Assembly (NCBI GenBank): GCA_963682055.1
Contig: OY821749.1
Location: 18,984,631-19,048,630, forward strand
DNA from: Primula veris
Taxonomy: Eukaryota > Streptophyta > Magnoliopsida > Ericales > Primulaceae
DNA length: 64,000 nucleotides
Reading direction: 5' to 3'
Shown: piece by piece, positions 1 to 11,648 of the stretch
Position numbering within the stretch: position 1 is the stretch's first letter
Layout of the letters: every line of letters starts with the position of its first letter
The notes under the pieces: model-generated
The model's input: the letters and a program-made list of their open reading frames with translations, nothing else
The model's database searches: none
What the model was told of the DNA's origin: nothing
Position numbers and translations under genes: made by a program

Positions 1-180
1 TTAGTTACTTACATGATATTTCGGCCTATATCATTCGGCTACACAGTTTCTTCTAGGTACCGGTTTTGTCCCACACTGGGTTTTCCGTCCCTAAGGTTTT
101 TTATGTGTTTGGCACTGCGAATGAACTCGACTCAGATCGAATGCATGAAGACGAAGAATTCAAGACGTCCAAAGGGGGAG
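1..180 (+). mobile_element. 3' internal tail of a Copia-like element, cut by window edge
   Basis: This stretch lies immediately upstream of an LTR and ends in a purine-rich tract (AAAGGGGGAG, 171-180), the position of a polypurine tract. It closely matches 2660-2840, which precedes the next LTR, and the reverse complement of 28866-29040 in the element at 28657-35677. It is the 3' untranslated tail of a further element lying mostly outside the window. It has no usable coding capacity. Confidence 0.75.
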
Positions 181-404
181 TGTTGTAAGATATTATTGGA
201 CTATTGGGCCTTACTCATAGTGGGCCTAAGTTGGGCTTTCTATCTTGTATAACCCTAACATCTAGTATATAAAGAAGGTTAGGGTCCCCTTTTATATATA
301 CATTCTCATTAATAAAGTCTCCCTTATTGTTGTCTCTCATACCTCTCTCTATATCTATACATATCTCTATATATATCTATAACGAGCTAATATGTCACAC
401 AACA
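181..404 (+). repeat. LTR of Copia-like element (first of two)
   Basis: The sequence starts TGTTGTAAGATATT and ends TGTCACACAACA, giving the terminal inverted pattern TGTTG...CAACA. A purine tract precedes it, and CGTTATCAGC follows it at the primer-binding-site position. It contains a TATATAAAG promoter-like box near 272. Its 3' half closely matches the LTRs at 28657 and 35467 (minus), but it differs much more from the LTR at 2841-3058. Confidence 0.8.
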
Positions 405-2840
405 CGTTATCAGCAATATCCCTTCACCAAAATACTAGCTTGGAAATTGTATTCCATAAGCAGTATCGTGAATTTATATTCACCATGTTCCTTTATCGCC
501 CATCTGTTATTGGATAAAAAAATTACCCCGGTGAGTAGTTTTAATCCTATTGGGTCAATGGCGAATTGTTTGCCTGATATTAATGCTCTTCGTGTACATT
601 TTTTTTTCCCACGAATCGAGAACCGAGACAAGTGTTATTTGTCTCGAACTGTCGCGATCCCGATGAATCGCTTAGTCAAGAGAGATTTTAGACAATCGTC
701 AAAATCGAAAACCTGTGGCACCATGACAGTAATTGAAAGGAACAATATGGCCCGTTGTCACAAAGCAAGAGATAATGCTCAAGGAGGCAACTCTATGCTA
801 TAAAGACAAATGTCATGCACGGTTACTCCTTAAATAGTTCAAAACTATTATAAAGGTGAAAAAACCGATGCTAATGTGGTTAAAGCTAACTGAAAGGAAA
901 CTCTTGAGACCCCCGATTTTGTGGCTCAAATGAGTTTGATACATTTCTTTATTGATTTTGATAAATCATTGAGCCATTTTTTCGCTCATCTGGATTATGT
1001 TTTCCATTTGGATTATTATTTTTCCATTTGGACCATACTTTTGGATTATGGTTTGCCTGTTTACGAAATTTCTCGAAATAATTTAAAGTGTTTTGAGCAA
1101 ATTCCTTTGACAAATGTGACCAAACTTTAAATTATGAAATTTTAGGCAATACTTGTGGTGTAGTTGGTTTTCTGGAAATAGTGGGTAACAGTGTACCACA
1201 TAATTTCACCAACTACTTGCCTAAAAGAGTACTCAGTGACAACGATTCTGGACCTGTCGTTCCAAATCGAAATCTTTGGTAAAACCAAATTGATTTGTCA
1301 AATATGAGGTCTTATACTCATGTAGGTCCTGCCGTACCTTGTTGAGTTATAAAATATTCGAGAAAACCAGTGTTATCTGGTAATAGCTCATGAAAGAATT
1401 AAAATTTCTTTACATAGCCTCCATTCAATACGACCAAAAGTGTATTTTAGATGAGTTGAAATGTCATTCAAGTGGTTGCTACCACATTATTTAAAGCATT
1501 TAAAGTTACCTTATCATTTCGCCCTGTCGTCGAATGATAAATGATTTAGATGCTAAGACATGATTGTCTGTACTATCATTCGCCTGTCGTCGATTGATAA
1601 GAGCATTTTGATATTGTGGCATTGACCGGATGAGATATTCCCGAGTCAAAAGACGATGCTTGATTTATAATCGCATCGCATTTGGATTCTCTCTGAGAAT
1701 ATATTTCGCGATTAATCCGAAATTAATGCCATTAATGATCACTTTGAAAGACTGGTATGTGTAAAGATCACGAAATGAACTCGTAGAATTCTTGTAAAGA
1801 ATTGAAGGAGTTATTGTGGACTTATCCAACCATAAGACGGACCATAAATATAAATGGTTATGGTTGATGCATCGACAATATGGTCACATTTTAATGTTGT
1901 CCACATAAATGCAGCATTTTCCAAACTTTTAGCCCTATCATTAAGTTGATGGCTCATGATCCGGATTATCCTGAAGAGTCTAGTCGACTTGATAATTCCG
2001 AAGAGTAATAATCAAAATTTCGATTTGAATTACTTGAGTTTGGAAATTGAAATTGAACATCCTGTCGATTATGTTCAGACCCAAATGGACTCACGGAAAG
2101 TTTGATGATGCGGCTGCAAATGATTGCACGCATTTCTTGGTCTTGCGCACCAAGATTTATATTTCCGTGTGGGGTTATGCTATTTTGCTGCATTGGTCCG
2201 TTATGAGACCCATAGACACTCAAACACCATGTGCGTACCAGCTGGTTACTGGTTATGAGCCAGAAGTCTCATATTAACGCGTGTTTAGAGTGATTAATTA
2301 ATATTTTGATTGAGCCGCTATAGCGTTCAAAATATGGACCTCTGAATGGGACATAGTCGATTATGAATCCCATGCCTATCATTTGATAGAGTAACCTTGG
2401 CAAGCGATCTCTTTATCGCATGATATGCGAAAGTGACATCGCTAAGACTGTTCTCCCCGTCGTTAGGGGGAGATTTGCACGTTACCGTTGATAAGGAACG
2501 AGATTTTTTCCCACTGGGTTTACTCTAGCAAGGTTTTGATGAGGCAGCTGTTTTGTGGTTGATCCCTACTACTACCATTGTTGCACTCTTTTTCCTTCGA
2601 TCAGAGATTTTCCCATTGGGTTTGCTCTGACAAGGTTTTGATGAGGCACACTGTTTTGTGGTTAGTTAATTATATGGAATTTCGGCCTATATCATTCGGC
2701 TACACAGTTTCTCCTAGGTACCGGTTTTGTCCCACACTGGGTTTTCCGTCCCTAAGGTTTTTATGTGTTTAGCATTGCGAATGAACTCGACTCAGATCGA
2801 CCGCATGAAGACGAAGAATTCAAGACGTCCAAAGGGGGAG
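405..2840 (+). mobile_element. Decayed, internally deleted Copia-like element interior
   Basis: This 2.4 kb interior lies between two LTRs. It is collinear with the reverse complement of 28866-33600 but lacks two blocks present there. The first is about 1.9 kb after the primer-binding site, with a junction near 411-418 at a shared AGCAAT. The second is about 2.3 kb, with a junction near 2498-2502. Reading frames are broken throughout. A Copia integrase remnant lies near 2047-2275. From 2500 to 2760 there are repeated lines of the type 'CCCACTGGGTTTACTC...AAGGTTTTGATGAGGCA', seen also in the 28.9-29.4 kb copy. It ends in AAAGGGGGAG before the next LTR. It cannot encode working proteins. Confidence 0.75.
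2047..2277 (+). pseudogene. Copia integrase C-terminal remnant
   Basis: One frame encodes a peptide with LRTKIYISVWGYAIL and, further on, YQLVTGYEPEVSY. These correspond to the Copia pol segment just after the integrase core, where plant Copia elements usually have a '(M/L)RTK.P.S.WGYA.L' block followed by a 'P.QLV.G.EP..SHL' block. The preceding sequence is shifted out of frame, so the domain is broken. The same breaks occur in the copy at 31737-31967 (minus). Recognition is from family motifs only. Confidence 0.6.
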
Positions 2841-3058
2841 TGTTGTAGGATATTATTGGACTATTGGGCTTGTACTTTATGGGCCCAAGTGGGCTTATAA
2901 CCCTACCCCTCTATCTATATAAAGAGGGTTAGGGGTCTTGTATTTTACATTCATTCATATACATTCTGATTAATAAAGACTCTATTGTTGTCTCTCTCAT
3001 ATCTCCCCTCTCTCTACTTCTGTCTCCCTAAATACATAGCTAATAGTGTATTACAACA
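2841..3058 (+). repeat. LTR of Copia-like element (second of two)
   Basis: It begins TGTTGTAGGATATT directly after a polypurine tract and ends GTATTACAACA. It is about 218 bp and has a TATATAAAG box near 2917. It shares the first part with the LTR at 181 but diverges strongly in the 3' part (TACTTCTGTCTCCC rather than TATATCTATAACGAGC). The two LTRs therefore look like different subfamilies rather than a fresh pair. Confidence 0.75.
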
Positions 3059-3360
3059 AAAAGAAAATTGTCTGGTCTATGGAACAAGCCTCCATAGTAG
3101 CTAATCTGGTTTGAAAACCAGTAACCAAATAACCTGAGAAAAGTAAAAGAAATCAAAACAGGCTACAAAAAAACAGAACTTAATCACCATCTTGGTTTGA
3201 ACTTTATGTGCTCTGGTTTTCATAGCATGTCGATTTTCTTTGTGCATCCAATTCTCTTCATTAAAGCCAATGCCCGAGTGAGCTCCTTCGTCTTCTGATG
3301 ACAGATTAACATGATCCAAGCTCGGCTCAAATGGTCAAGTTAACCAAAAATTATAAAATT
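3059..3360 (-). other. Coding-like fragment next to LTR, unrecognised
   Basis: The minus strand holds an open frame of 72 codons (3101-3319). Its first 45 residues are acidic/basic and hydrophilic (for example SSEDEGAHSGIG and NEENWMHKENRH), unlike the low-complexity frames elsewhere. A GTGATT donor-like sequence follows the last hydrophilic residues, after which the peptide becomes phenylalanine-rich and unconvincing. It could be one exon of a gene disrupted or flanked by the LTR element. I do not recognise the family. Confidence 0.25.
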
Positions 3361-3870
3361 AACTATAGCGACCTTAATTAAGAAGCAAATCAGAATTGGT
3401 TTGTTAACGACATTCATTGATTCACATAAGTCTATTAATATCCTCAATGCCTGCGAAATCACATATTATTCTTTCTCTACACAAATTTTAGGATTTCTTT
3501 CTTATAGGATTAGAGGTTGATTAAGTCATGTTCGGCAGGGGAGAATTCTCAAAATCTTTCAAGAATGTAGGGGTAGATGTTTTCGAAGGAGAGCTAAAAG
3601 CATGTTATTTGGTTAGTGAGTTAGCTTTTATTGGTAAATGAGATATAATATAATTGTACGATGTGATTCCCAAATGTTAGCTGATTCTTTCACTTCGCGG
3701 CATGAATGTGCAGATTGGAAATATGAATTAGGGATATGGGTATGCTTAATTACATAACTTTAATAGTTGTGGTTCTTGGAAAGTGGACAAAATAAATCCA
3801 GTTGTCAAACTCCTGGGCTTATGCTATAGCCCAGTGGGCTGCTGTTAATAATTGGATTCCCCCTTGTCTT

Positions 3871-3906
<36 letters not shown>

Positions 3907-5057
3907 CAGTAATCGTTGCCCACGTGCTGTGTGTGCGATACGTAGTGACATAAATATGATCCCGACAAATAAACTTAATATTTTTTTTTAAATTTAATAT
4001 CGAATGATTAAATATAATTAATTAACAATAGTATATAAAGAGTAACATAATATTTTACTCTTATAAAAAATACACAACGATTATGTTTGAAATATAAATG
4101 TGTGGAAAATAACATTTTTTAAGTTATTTATATATTTGAATTGAGTGATTACATTTAAGAGTAATTACAATATTAGAGTGAGAGAGTTTTTAAAAAATTT
4201 GGGTAAAATTGGACAGCCTCAAAATATTTGATTTGACTTATATTAATAGTATGATATAATTTAGTTTGAGTACTTCAATGCCGGATCCAAAATGATTTAG
4301 ACCCTCCACTTAATTATGAGCACAGACGGATTGGGATGAAATGATGTCAATTATAACATAATCCGCAAAATAGATAACGGTACGGGTTGGACGGGTTGTT
4401 AAAATTTAAATCTCAACCCAACCCAACCCGTTACAATTAAAATCCCAACACAACCCAATCTAACCCAACCCGCAAAATGAATTGTGGGTTGGGACGGATT
4501 GAGTTTAGATTGATTATTAAATTTTTATTTTGGTCCTTCATTTTTATTTGTTTGCATAGTTAACTTAAATTTTAAAATAAATTGAATTTTTTAAAGAAAA
4601 ATACGTTTAAAACATTCGCAAACAAGTAACAAAACTAAAATATATTAAGAATGAAATGTTTGTATATTAAAATATACAAAATGCATGTATAAATATATAT
4701 TTATAATTATCTATATATTACGGGTTAAAATGGGTTGGGACGAATTAACCCACGGTTTGGTAACCTTAACTCTTACCCAACCTGCAAAATATATAGCGGA
4801 TTGGGGCAGAACGGATTGATTTTTTTTTGAACACTCAATCTGCCCCAAATCGTACGGGTTAGGTTACGAGTTGGGTTTACGAATTTACCTGTCACCTCCC
4901 ACCTCCCTCCAATGATGTATAGGTGGAACATATGCTAACCAATCCACACTTTGTAGTATTTTTTTTTTTATTTTACGTAATTTTCTCTACATATTTTTCG
5001 GAGGTTCTTTTTGTTTCTAAGTTACAAACTTTATAATCGTTTTGTGTTTTTCTTTAA
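3361..5057. other. Intergenic, with AT microsatellite and GGGTT/AACCC-rich repeat
   Basis: No gene was seen. An (AT)n run lies at about 3877-3903. From about 4375 to 4880 the DNA is rich in GGGTTGG and CCAACCC motifs on both strands, first AACCC-type then GGGTT-type. This resembles the subterminal repeats of hAT-type non-autonomous elements. No clean ends or target duplication could be fixed. It is not the plant telomere repeat TTTAGGG. Confidence 0.4.
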
Positions 5058-5948
5058 GGGTCTATTTGTTTCAGTGTAAAATGACGATAAACAAACTTTT
5101 ACGATAAAATAAATATTATTAATGATTGGTTGTAAGTAAAAAAAATTATTAAGGAAAAAATTTCCCCTAAATCAAGGAAAAATTGGATAAACAAATCCTC
5201 TCAAATAAACACCGAAAACGTTTCTCCCTAGAGCCAAATTTGGAAATATGTGTTTACTTTTTATTCTATTACCATCTAAATACTTTCAATATCTCACAAA
5301 AATATACCACATTTCATCTAATTGCATAAAGGTTTTAATTTGTCCTTTTCTACTTTTTTATGTTTGTGTAGTTGAGTGTATCCTATATACGTAGACTTAA
5401 TATGTGTTAAACTTCATTAGAAAAGATTCAACTGCTACATTTATACTTATTGTATTATTGAATCAATCACAAAAAGACAAGTAAAATTATAGAAAATTTG
5501 TTTTTTTCTATGGATATGATATTTGTCTACGTTTCTTAAAATTCTTAATATGTATGAACTAATATTACTAAGTTGTATTCTTTATTTATTTTTTTCCTAT
5601 TTTATGTTCTTAAGAATGTTTTTAGACTATAATGAACCAATTTTTATATTTATGGTTTGATCATCATTTTTCATCTTTTACATTCCTTATTAAATTTTTT
5701 TAAAATAAAACTAAAAGTTACCAACTAAAGAATGTTCCTAAAAGATTTGAAAATTTATTTACTCATTTAACTATGTCCAGTATTAAAGAATTGACATAAA
5801 TAAATAAAAAATCTGCAAGATTTTACATGAAAAATTTCGAATGCGTCAAACACTCGAAAATGAATGTAAAACAAAAAATTCCCTGTAAAACTTTTACGCG
5901 ATAAGTTTTTTCCTTCAGAAAATATTTTATATGGAAACAAACGGAGCC
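5058..5948. mobile_element. Harbinger/Tourist-like non-autonomous element, 891 bp
   Basis: The left end reads GGGTCTATTTGTTTC, and the right end is the inverse of GGCTCCGTTTGTTTCC. Both are flanked by TAA (5055-5057 and 5949-5951). A TAA/TTA target duplication with G-rich TGTTTGTTT-type ends is typical of PIF/Harbinger MITEs. The interior is AT-rich with no transposase frame. A second element with the same end type lies at 14255-15358. Confidence 0.65.
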
Positions 5949-5951
5949 TAA

Positions 5952-7853
5952 GTTATGAACTTCTGATTAGCAAAAAAAAAAAAAAAAATCATGTTTGGCA
6001 GGACGGAGCCATAACATTAATTTTGAGGCTGACAACAAAAGTGTAGGCCACAATTCCTCACGGTGACATGGGACGGAAGCAGAACATTAATTATTTTTGA
6101 TAAATTAGAAAAAATATGTAATTTAACAAAGAGAACATGTAAGTACTTAAATTCTTAAAATATCGAGTAAATAAAGTTACAATTTTTTTTTTGTCTTTGT
6201 TAACTCAAACTGTTAAGATTTTGAAAATTTGTTTATTGAATTTTATAATTTTTTCTTGCCAAATTTCATAATTTATGTACATATTGATCAAAATATATAT
6301 TTTTTAGATTTAGAACTTTATTGTTTTCTCTAAATTGAAATATGATTGATTTTGTTACATATATCATTGTTGTAATAAATAGAAAAATATTTAATCTTGA
6401 TTTTGTGATTTTTTTTTTTGTAATTTTTGTAAAAAAATGTGACGAATTGTGACTATTTTTTATAATAATATTTTGACTAATTTAGATATTAAGGCTTAGA
6501 TATCATTTCATAATTACTACTTTCTACATAGTCTCTATTCGAAATGTATAGTAGTGTGTAACAATGATCCCGTTTTGGTCGAATCTTATTAAGTATAAAG
6601 TATATTTATTTTTTGAAGGTTAAAAAGTATACTTCTTAGTAAATAAATGTTGTTTAGTGCATACATTAAAAATATACTTTTAATAAACTTGTTGTTTGGT
6701 AAAATTATGTTTACTTTGTCATATGAAAATGATTATTTTATTCTACTTCTTTATCTTAAAAAAATCATTTGACCAAATTGAAATCATTATAAAAAAACTT
6801 GATTGGCAAAAAATAATTCAAATGCTAATAAATAAAAGTTATTCAAATATATGTGGACTTAATGAAGTTATACAAAAATGGTATCCATCCAGTACGTTTC
6901 TTTACCTTTTTACAAATTATGGTTCATGAAGTTCGAATCATATCTAAAAATTCTTACTACAAGTTCTATTTTTTATATATAATTTTTGACATTTCAAATT
7001 GGTGAAATACAAATCAAAATAAACCATTAAGTGAAAATTCTCTGATACAAACAATTTTCGGGTTTGACATAATTCCATTACTCAAAAGTACATATACAAA
7101 TATGTATATGAAATAATATCTACTAGAATATATCTTGATATAACACACAATGGTGTGGAACGAAATATTTCCCAGACAAAATATGAAAGGGGACTGAGAG
7201 GAAAGGAAAAGGGATATTAGAAATACATTTAATTAGATTTCACCCATGCGTGTAACAAAACGAGAAGCATTCTCTTATTTTACTTTTCAATGATAAGTAA
7301 CAAAAATGTTACTTTTAATTATTAGTAAGTTTTTTTTTACTTATGATTATAAAAGGGATTCTCCTACCTACCTATAAGTCTTAATAAGTACAAGTATAAA
7401 CATAACAAAGAAGCTCAGTATATAGTTTTAAAAGGGGTTGGCTAAAACAAATAACTATGAAAAAACACTACATCAAAAATCAAATTATTGTAAATTATAG
7501 GGTTGTCACGGGTCATATAGACCCTTCGTCCCTTATGTTGAGGTTACTTTTTACCTTAATGTGTTTTAACCGTGTTACAAGAAGGCGCTTGAAATCCTAA
7601 GTAAAAGGAATATATTCAGAGCTAAAAAGAAAGCGAGAAAAGAGAAGTGAAACGAAAACGGAAAACGTCAAAAAAAAGAAGAAGAAGGATTTACCAGTGT
7701 AATCATATAAAGAGGGAGCGGAAGTAAATCTCCGCTTCTTAAAAAAGTAAACAAGTTTACCAGTAACTATGATTCATATTCAAACCAACTACTTAACTCG
7801 TTAACCATATTCATTGACTTCTCTCCATATATCTTTTTATCCTTTAATAGCTA
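5952..7853. other. AT-rich intergenic DNA
   Basis: No convincing gene, RNA or complete element is visible. Short frames here (for example 6696-6929) are low-complexity and AT-driven. Confidence 0.5.
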
Positions 7854-7861
7854 ATGTCTGG

Positions 7862-9278
7862 GGGGAGTTCTTTTTTAAATACTCTAATTGCTGGATGATA
7901 TAAGGGATGTGGGATCTGAGATCCCACGTCTACGTGGCACAATTTTTTTTTTTTTTTTTTTCTTTTCTTTTGTCGAGTAGTGGCTGCGAAATTACTTTTT
8001 ATTTTTTTTTATTTTCTTAGCTCATTTCGTTGTTTGTTATTTGATTTTAATATATCAAAAAATTCTTCAATTTTATCCAAAAACTTTCCTAATTTTATCC
8101 AAAATAAACCCTAACCATCAATCATCAAATTCCTCCGTATATCAAATTAATATTTTTTTTTATAAATCAACATAACTTTACCACTACAATTATCCCTAAT
8201 TTTAACAAAAAAAAAACCTCTTCCAATTTACCAAAAAAAAAAACTTCCTCAATTTTATCCAAAAAAAACTCTAACCATCGACCATCAAACTCATTCATAT
8301 ATCAAATTAATATATTTTTTTATCAAATCAACATCACTCTACCACTATATTTATCCCCAATTTTAACAAAAAAAAAATCTATCCCAATTTACCAAAATAA
8401 AACCTCCCCCAATTTTACAAAAAAATAAAATCTAACCATCAACCACCAAACTACTTGATATATCAAATTAATATTTTTTTTTTCTGAAGTATGGATAACA
8501 ATTATAATATTTGGGGAATGGATATTAATTTATCTCCTCCGGATAATACTTTGCAAAACATCCGATCGATTGGATGTTTTGCGAAGTATTATCCGGATGT
8601 AATAAATTAATATCTATTCCCCAAATATTATAATTGTTATCCATACTTCAGAAAAAAAATGATATTAATTTGATATAGGAATTAGTTTGGTGGTTGATGG
8701 TTAGAGTTTTTTTTTGGTAAAATTGGGGAAGTTTTTTTTTTTTGGTAAATTGGAAGAGTTTTTTTTTTTTTTGTTAAAATTAGGGATAATTGTAGTGGTA
8801 GAGTGATGTTGATTTGATAAAAAAATATATTAATTTGATATATGAATGAGTTTGATGGTCGATGGTTAGAGTTTTTTTTGGATAAAATTGAGGAAGTTTT
8901 TTTTTTGGGTAAATTGGAAGAGGTTTTTTTTTGGTTAAAATTAGGGATAATTGTAGTGGTAAAGTTATGTTGATTTGATAAAAAAAAATATTAATTTGAT
9001 ATACGAAGGAATTTGATGATTGATGGTTAGGGTTTATTTTGGATAAAATTAGGAAAGTTTTTGGATAAAATTGAAGAATTTTTTGATATATTAAAATCAA
9101 ATAACAAACAACGAAATGAGCTAAGAAAATAAAAAAAAAAAAGTAATTTCGCAGCCACTACTCGACAAAAGAAAAGAAAAGAAAAAATAAATAAAAATTG
9201 TGCCACGTAGACGTGGGATCTCAGATCTCACGTCCCTTATATTATCCAGCAATTAGAGTATTTAAAAAAGAACTCCCC
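7862..9278. mobile_element. Long near-perfect inverted-repeat (foldback) element, 1417 bp
   Basis: The whole segment is a palindrome. Both ends read GGGGAGTTCTTTTTTAAATA inward, arms of about 700 bp pair almost completely, and the centre is an 8-nt loop (GATCGATT, 8564-8571) between AAAACATCC and GGATGTTTT. The 8-bp sequence ATGTCTGG is present on both flanks (7854-7861 and 9279-9286), a target duplication of hAT-like length. Each arm contains about 160-bp degenerate direct repeats, marked by CTAACCATCRAYCAYCAAA near 8111, 8271 and 8434, mirrored near 8690, 8855 and 9011. No transposase is encoded; the 106-codon minus frame at 8780-9100 is repeat translation. A transcript would fold into a very long hairpin, a likely small-RNA source (inference). 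Confidence 0.8.
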
Positions 9279-9286
9279 ATGTCTGG

Positions 9287-11480
9287 GGCTATCATAGGAC
9301 AAGTGGTTGACATGCATACCAACCCCACAATTTATAAACATGTTATTTTTTTAAATAAAAATTTAAATATATGTTAGAAATAATGTGTTTTACAACCTCA
9401 CAAAATAATATTTTGTATTTTGTAACCCCGATTTTGTAATGCTAGCTCCGCCCATCATTAATGAAACTCGTTCAAACTTTTCACATGAACGTTAAAAATT
9501 TACTGTTCTACATTTTGTCCCTCATCTGCGCTATTTCAATTCCTAGGTTTTTCTCCTCTTCTATTTGTTTTAGTGTATGTATGAATGTCTTGTGCTTTGT
9601 CATCATTGAGAACTGAAATTTGAATTATGATGTTAAATATACTTGAAAAGCTAAAGAATCAAGTCGATAACGGAGTGTAATATATAAGAAACTGAACATT
9701 AAAGATTTAAAGTATAACAAAAAAAATGTTCCCTCAAATTAACAATTCGAGTTTCGAAAATAAAAACAAAAGTTTAAGTGAACAATTTCTCAAAATGTTT
9801 GTTAAACACGTCAAAGTATCTTTTTGGCCTTTACATATGATGCAGAATAAAGATGATAAAGAAATGCAGATTTTATTATTTTGAGCATGAACGATCGATG
9901 AATGTGCTTTGCTAAAACTCTAAATCTATTGAGCATTTTACACTAACGCACATTAACTAACAAATGCAATTGTCAGAAAGCAACAAAATATATATGTACG
10001 GATGGTCGGATACCTTAATTTAGGAACTTGTCATTTAGTACATAAATGATAACTGTAAAAATTACAATTGGCGAGACCCAATGCATGTTGAATGTTTAGG
10101 TAATAAATGTCGTTTTGCGCAAATAGTTACTTGAATTCAAATGAACTATTTACTAAACCAAAAAGTTAGCGCGTGAATGACACGTATAACTGAGTATAAA
10201 GTGATACAAATGCATAGTCGTTAACAATGTCTCGCAAAATTATTCTAGGGCTTTTAGAAAACGCTTATGTGGATCCATCAAATTTCAACCAGGTTAGCAA
10301 ATTTGTTAACGTATTTGTTCCGAGATGTCATTTTTTTTACTATTATTATTGACAAAATGACCTAAACAGTTTTTAAATTTGCATTATCGCAGGACCAATC
10401 TTATTTTTCGTCTGACAATTTTATAAACTCAATCAACGATTAAATTAAATTACGATCAACTTCAATTAATTTTTTTCAAGACTGGGTAATGCATTTTAAA
10501 AAAATTTGGATGAATTGGGCAATAAGCAACTGTTTTCAATAATTTAAGGTAAAACGACGTCGTAAAAGCCCACGATCTCCACGAAGTTTCGAAAGGTCGG
10601 CGTAGCTATCATATCCCATGTGTCTTTCTCTCATCGCTCACTTCCTTTTTGTCCACGCAATACACCACACGTTACAATAAGTTAATTATATTGTAGTCAC
10701 TACATTATTGGATAGATATTATGTGCTGCATGTATTCTCTTATTTCAAATGTACCGACCCCTTAATTTGTAAAAGTAACATGATTGACTATGTCATGTAG
10801 TGTCATCCTAAACACTTTGAATTTTATTCAATTGACTTGTTTCTTTTAGTATACATAAATTTCTTAACATACATTAGGAAAATCATAAATAGTTTCAAGT
10901 ATGAATATAAAAATGATACTTTTATTTCTTTTCAAATTATCAAAATGTATTTTAAACAATCAATCATCGCCTACCATTCAATTTTTATACTCGCTAACTC
11001 AATTTCAATCCTTAATGAAATAATTTTGGCATGAGCGGAACCTATACAAGTCAAAGTGGTGCACTCCCAACCTCACAACTTACAATACAAAAATGTTTAT
11101 TTTCAGTAAGAAAATTTTAAAATAATGAGTTTTAATACACAACCTCACAACCTCACAACCTGACTCCATCCCTAAATCTCGTGCTAGTATTTTTGTTCCG
11201 AATACGAGTATGTTCCACGTAATAACGTACACATCACCATGTGAACTACCACGAAGACAAGAATGTAAAATATCATACTCTTTTCAAAGATTAAAAAAAA
11301 ACCATATTTCTTCTCAATTACACTTATTCCTTAAGTTTCTTAAGAGTGGTGATCTTAAAATTTGACCCACATGACCATCAAACATATCAAAACTAAGAGA
11401 ACTAAATAAAAACTGTACCAAAACAACAGGGATGTTGAAAGTAGTTTACCTATTAGATGAAGAATAAAAAGCCCTCAAAT
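9287..11480. other. AT-rich intergenic DNA upstream of the SRO gene
   Basis: No gene was seen. Short stretches such as 'CTAGCTCCGCCCATC' (about 9440) and 'CTGACTCCATCCC' (about 11160) resemble ends of dispersed plant repeats but could not be assigned. Confidence 0.4.
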
Positions 11481-11489
11481 TGGACGGAC

Positions 11490-11648
11490 ACCAAACCCTC
11501 ATCTCAAGTCTCTCTATCTCTCTCTTCATCTAAACGTCGTCGTCTCCGCCGCCTTATAATAATAAATAAAAAATAAAAAACATATTCACGAGACGACGAC
11601 GTTTATGGATGTCTATATACACCTCCGTTGTATCTATCACCCATTAAG
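11490..11648 (+). other. Probable first leader exon of the SRO gene
   Basis: A CT-rich stretch (TCTCTCTATCTCTCTCTTCATC, reported here only as its pattern) and a GC-richer patch precede an AAG|GTATAT donor at 11648/11649. The following about 6 kb lack coding sequence and have the T-rich look of leader introns, up to the coding exon at 17745. This is consistent with a gene whose 5' leader is interrupted by introns. Transcription start and exon edges are not proven from sequence alone. Confidence 0.35.
11531..11605 (+). promoter_or_regulatory. 16-nt perfect inverted repeat in the presumed SRO leader
   Basis: TAAACGTCGTCGTCTC (11531-11546) is repeated in perfect inverse at 11590-11605, with a 43-nt AT-rich loop. 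In RNA this would form a stable stem. An ATG begins at 11605, right at its base. Confidence 0.5.

Noticed and set aside
327..803. 158-codon frame in the first Copia remnant and its partner at 33208-33567
   Set aside because: The frame has no recognisable Copia domain and is preserved only because the two copies are closely related repeats.
4375..4880. Interstitial telomere repeat
   Set aside because: Motifs are GGGTTGG/CCAACCC, not tandem TTTAGGG; this fits subterminal repeats of a DNA element better.
7470..7500. CACTACATCAAAAATC as a CACTA-element end
   Set aside because: No matching inverted end or 3-bp duplication was found nearby.
8780..9100. 106-codon minus-strand frame
   Set aside because: It lies in one arm of the 1.4 kb hairpin and consists of poly-purine/pyrimidine repeat sequence translated as Lys/Pro/Ile runs.
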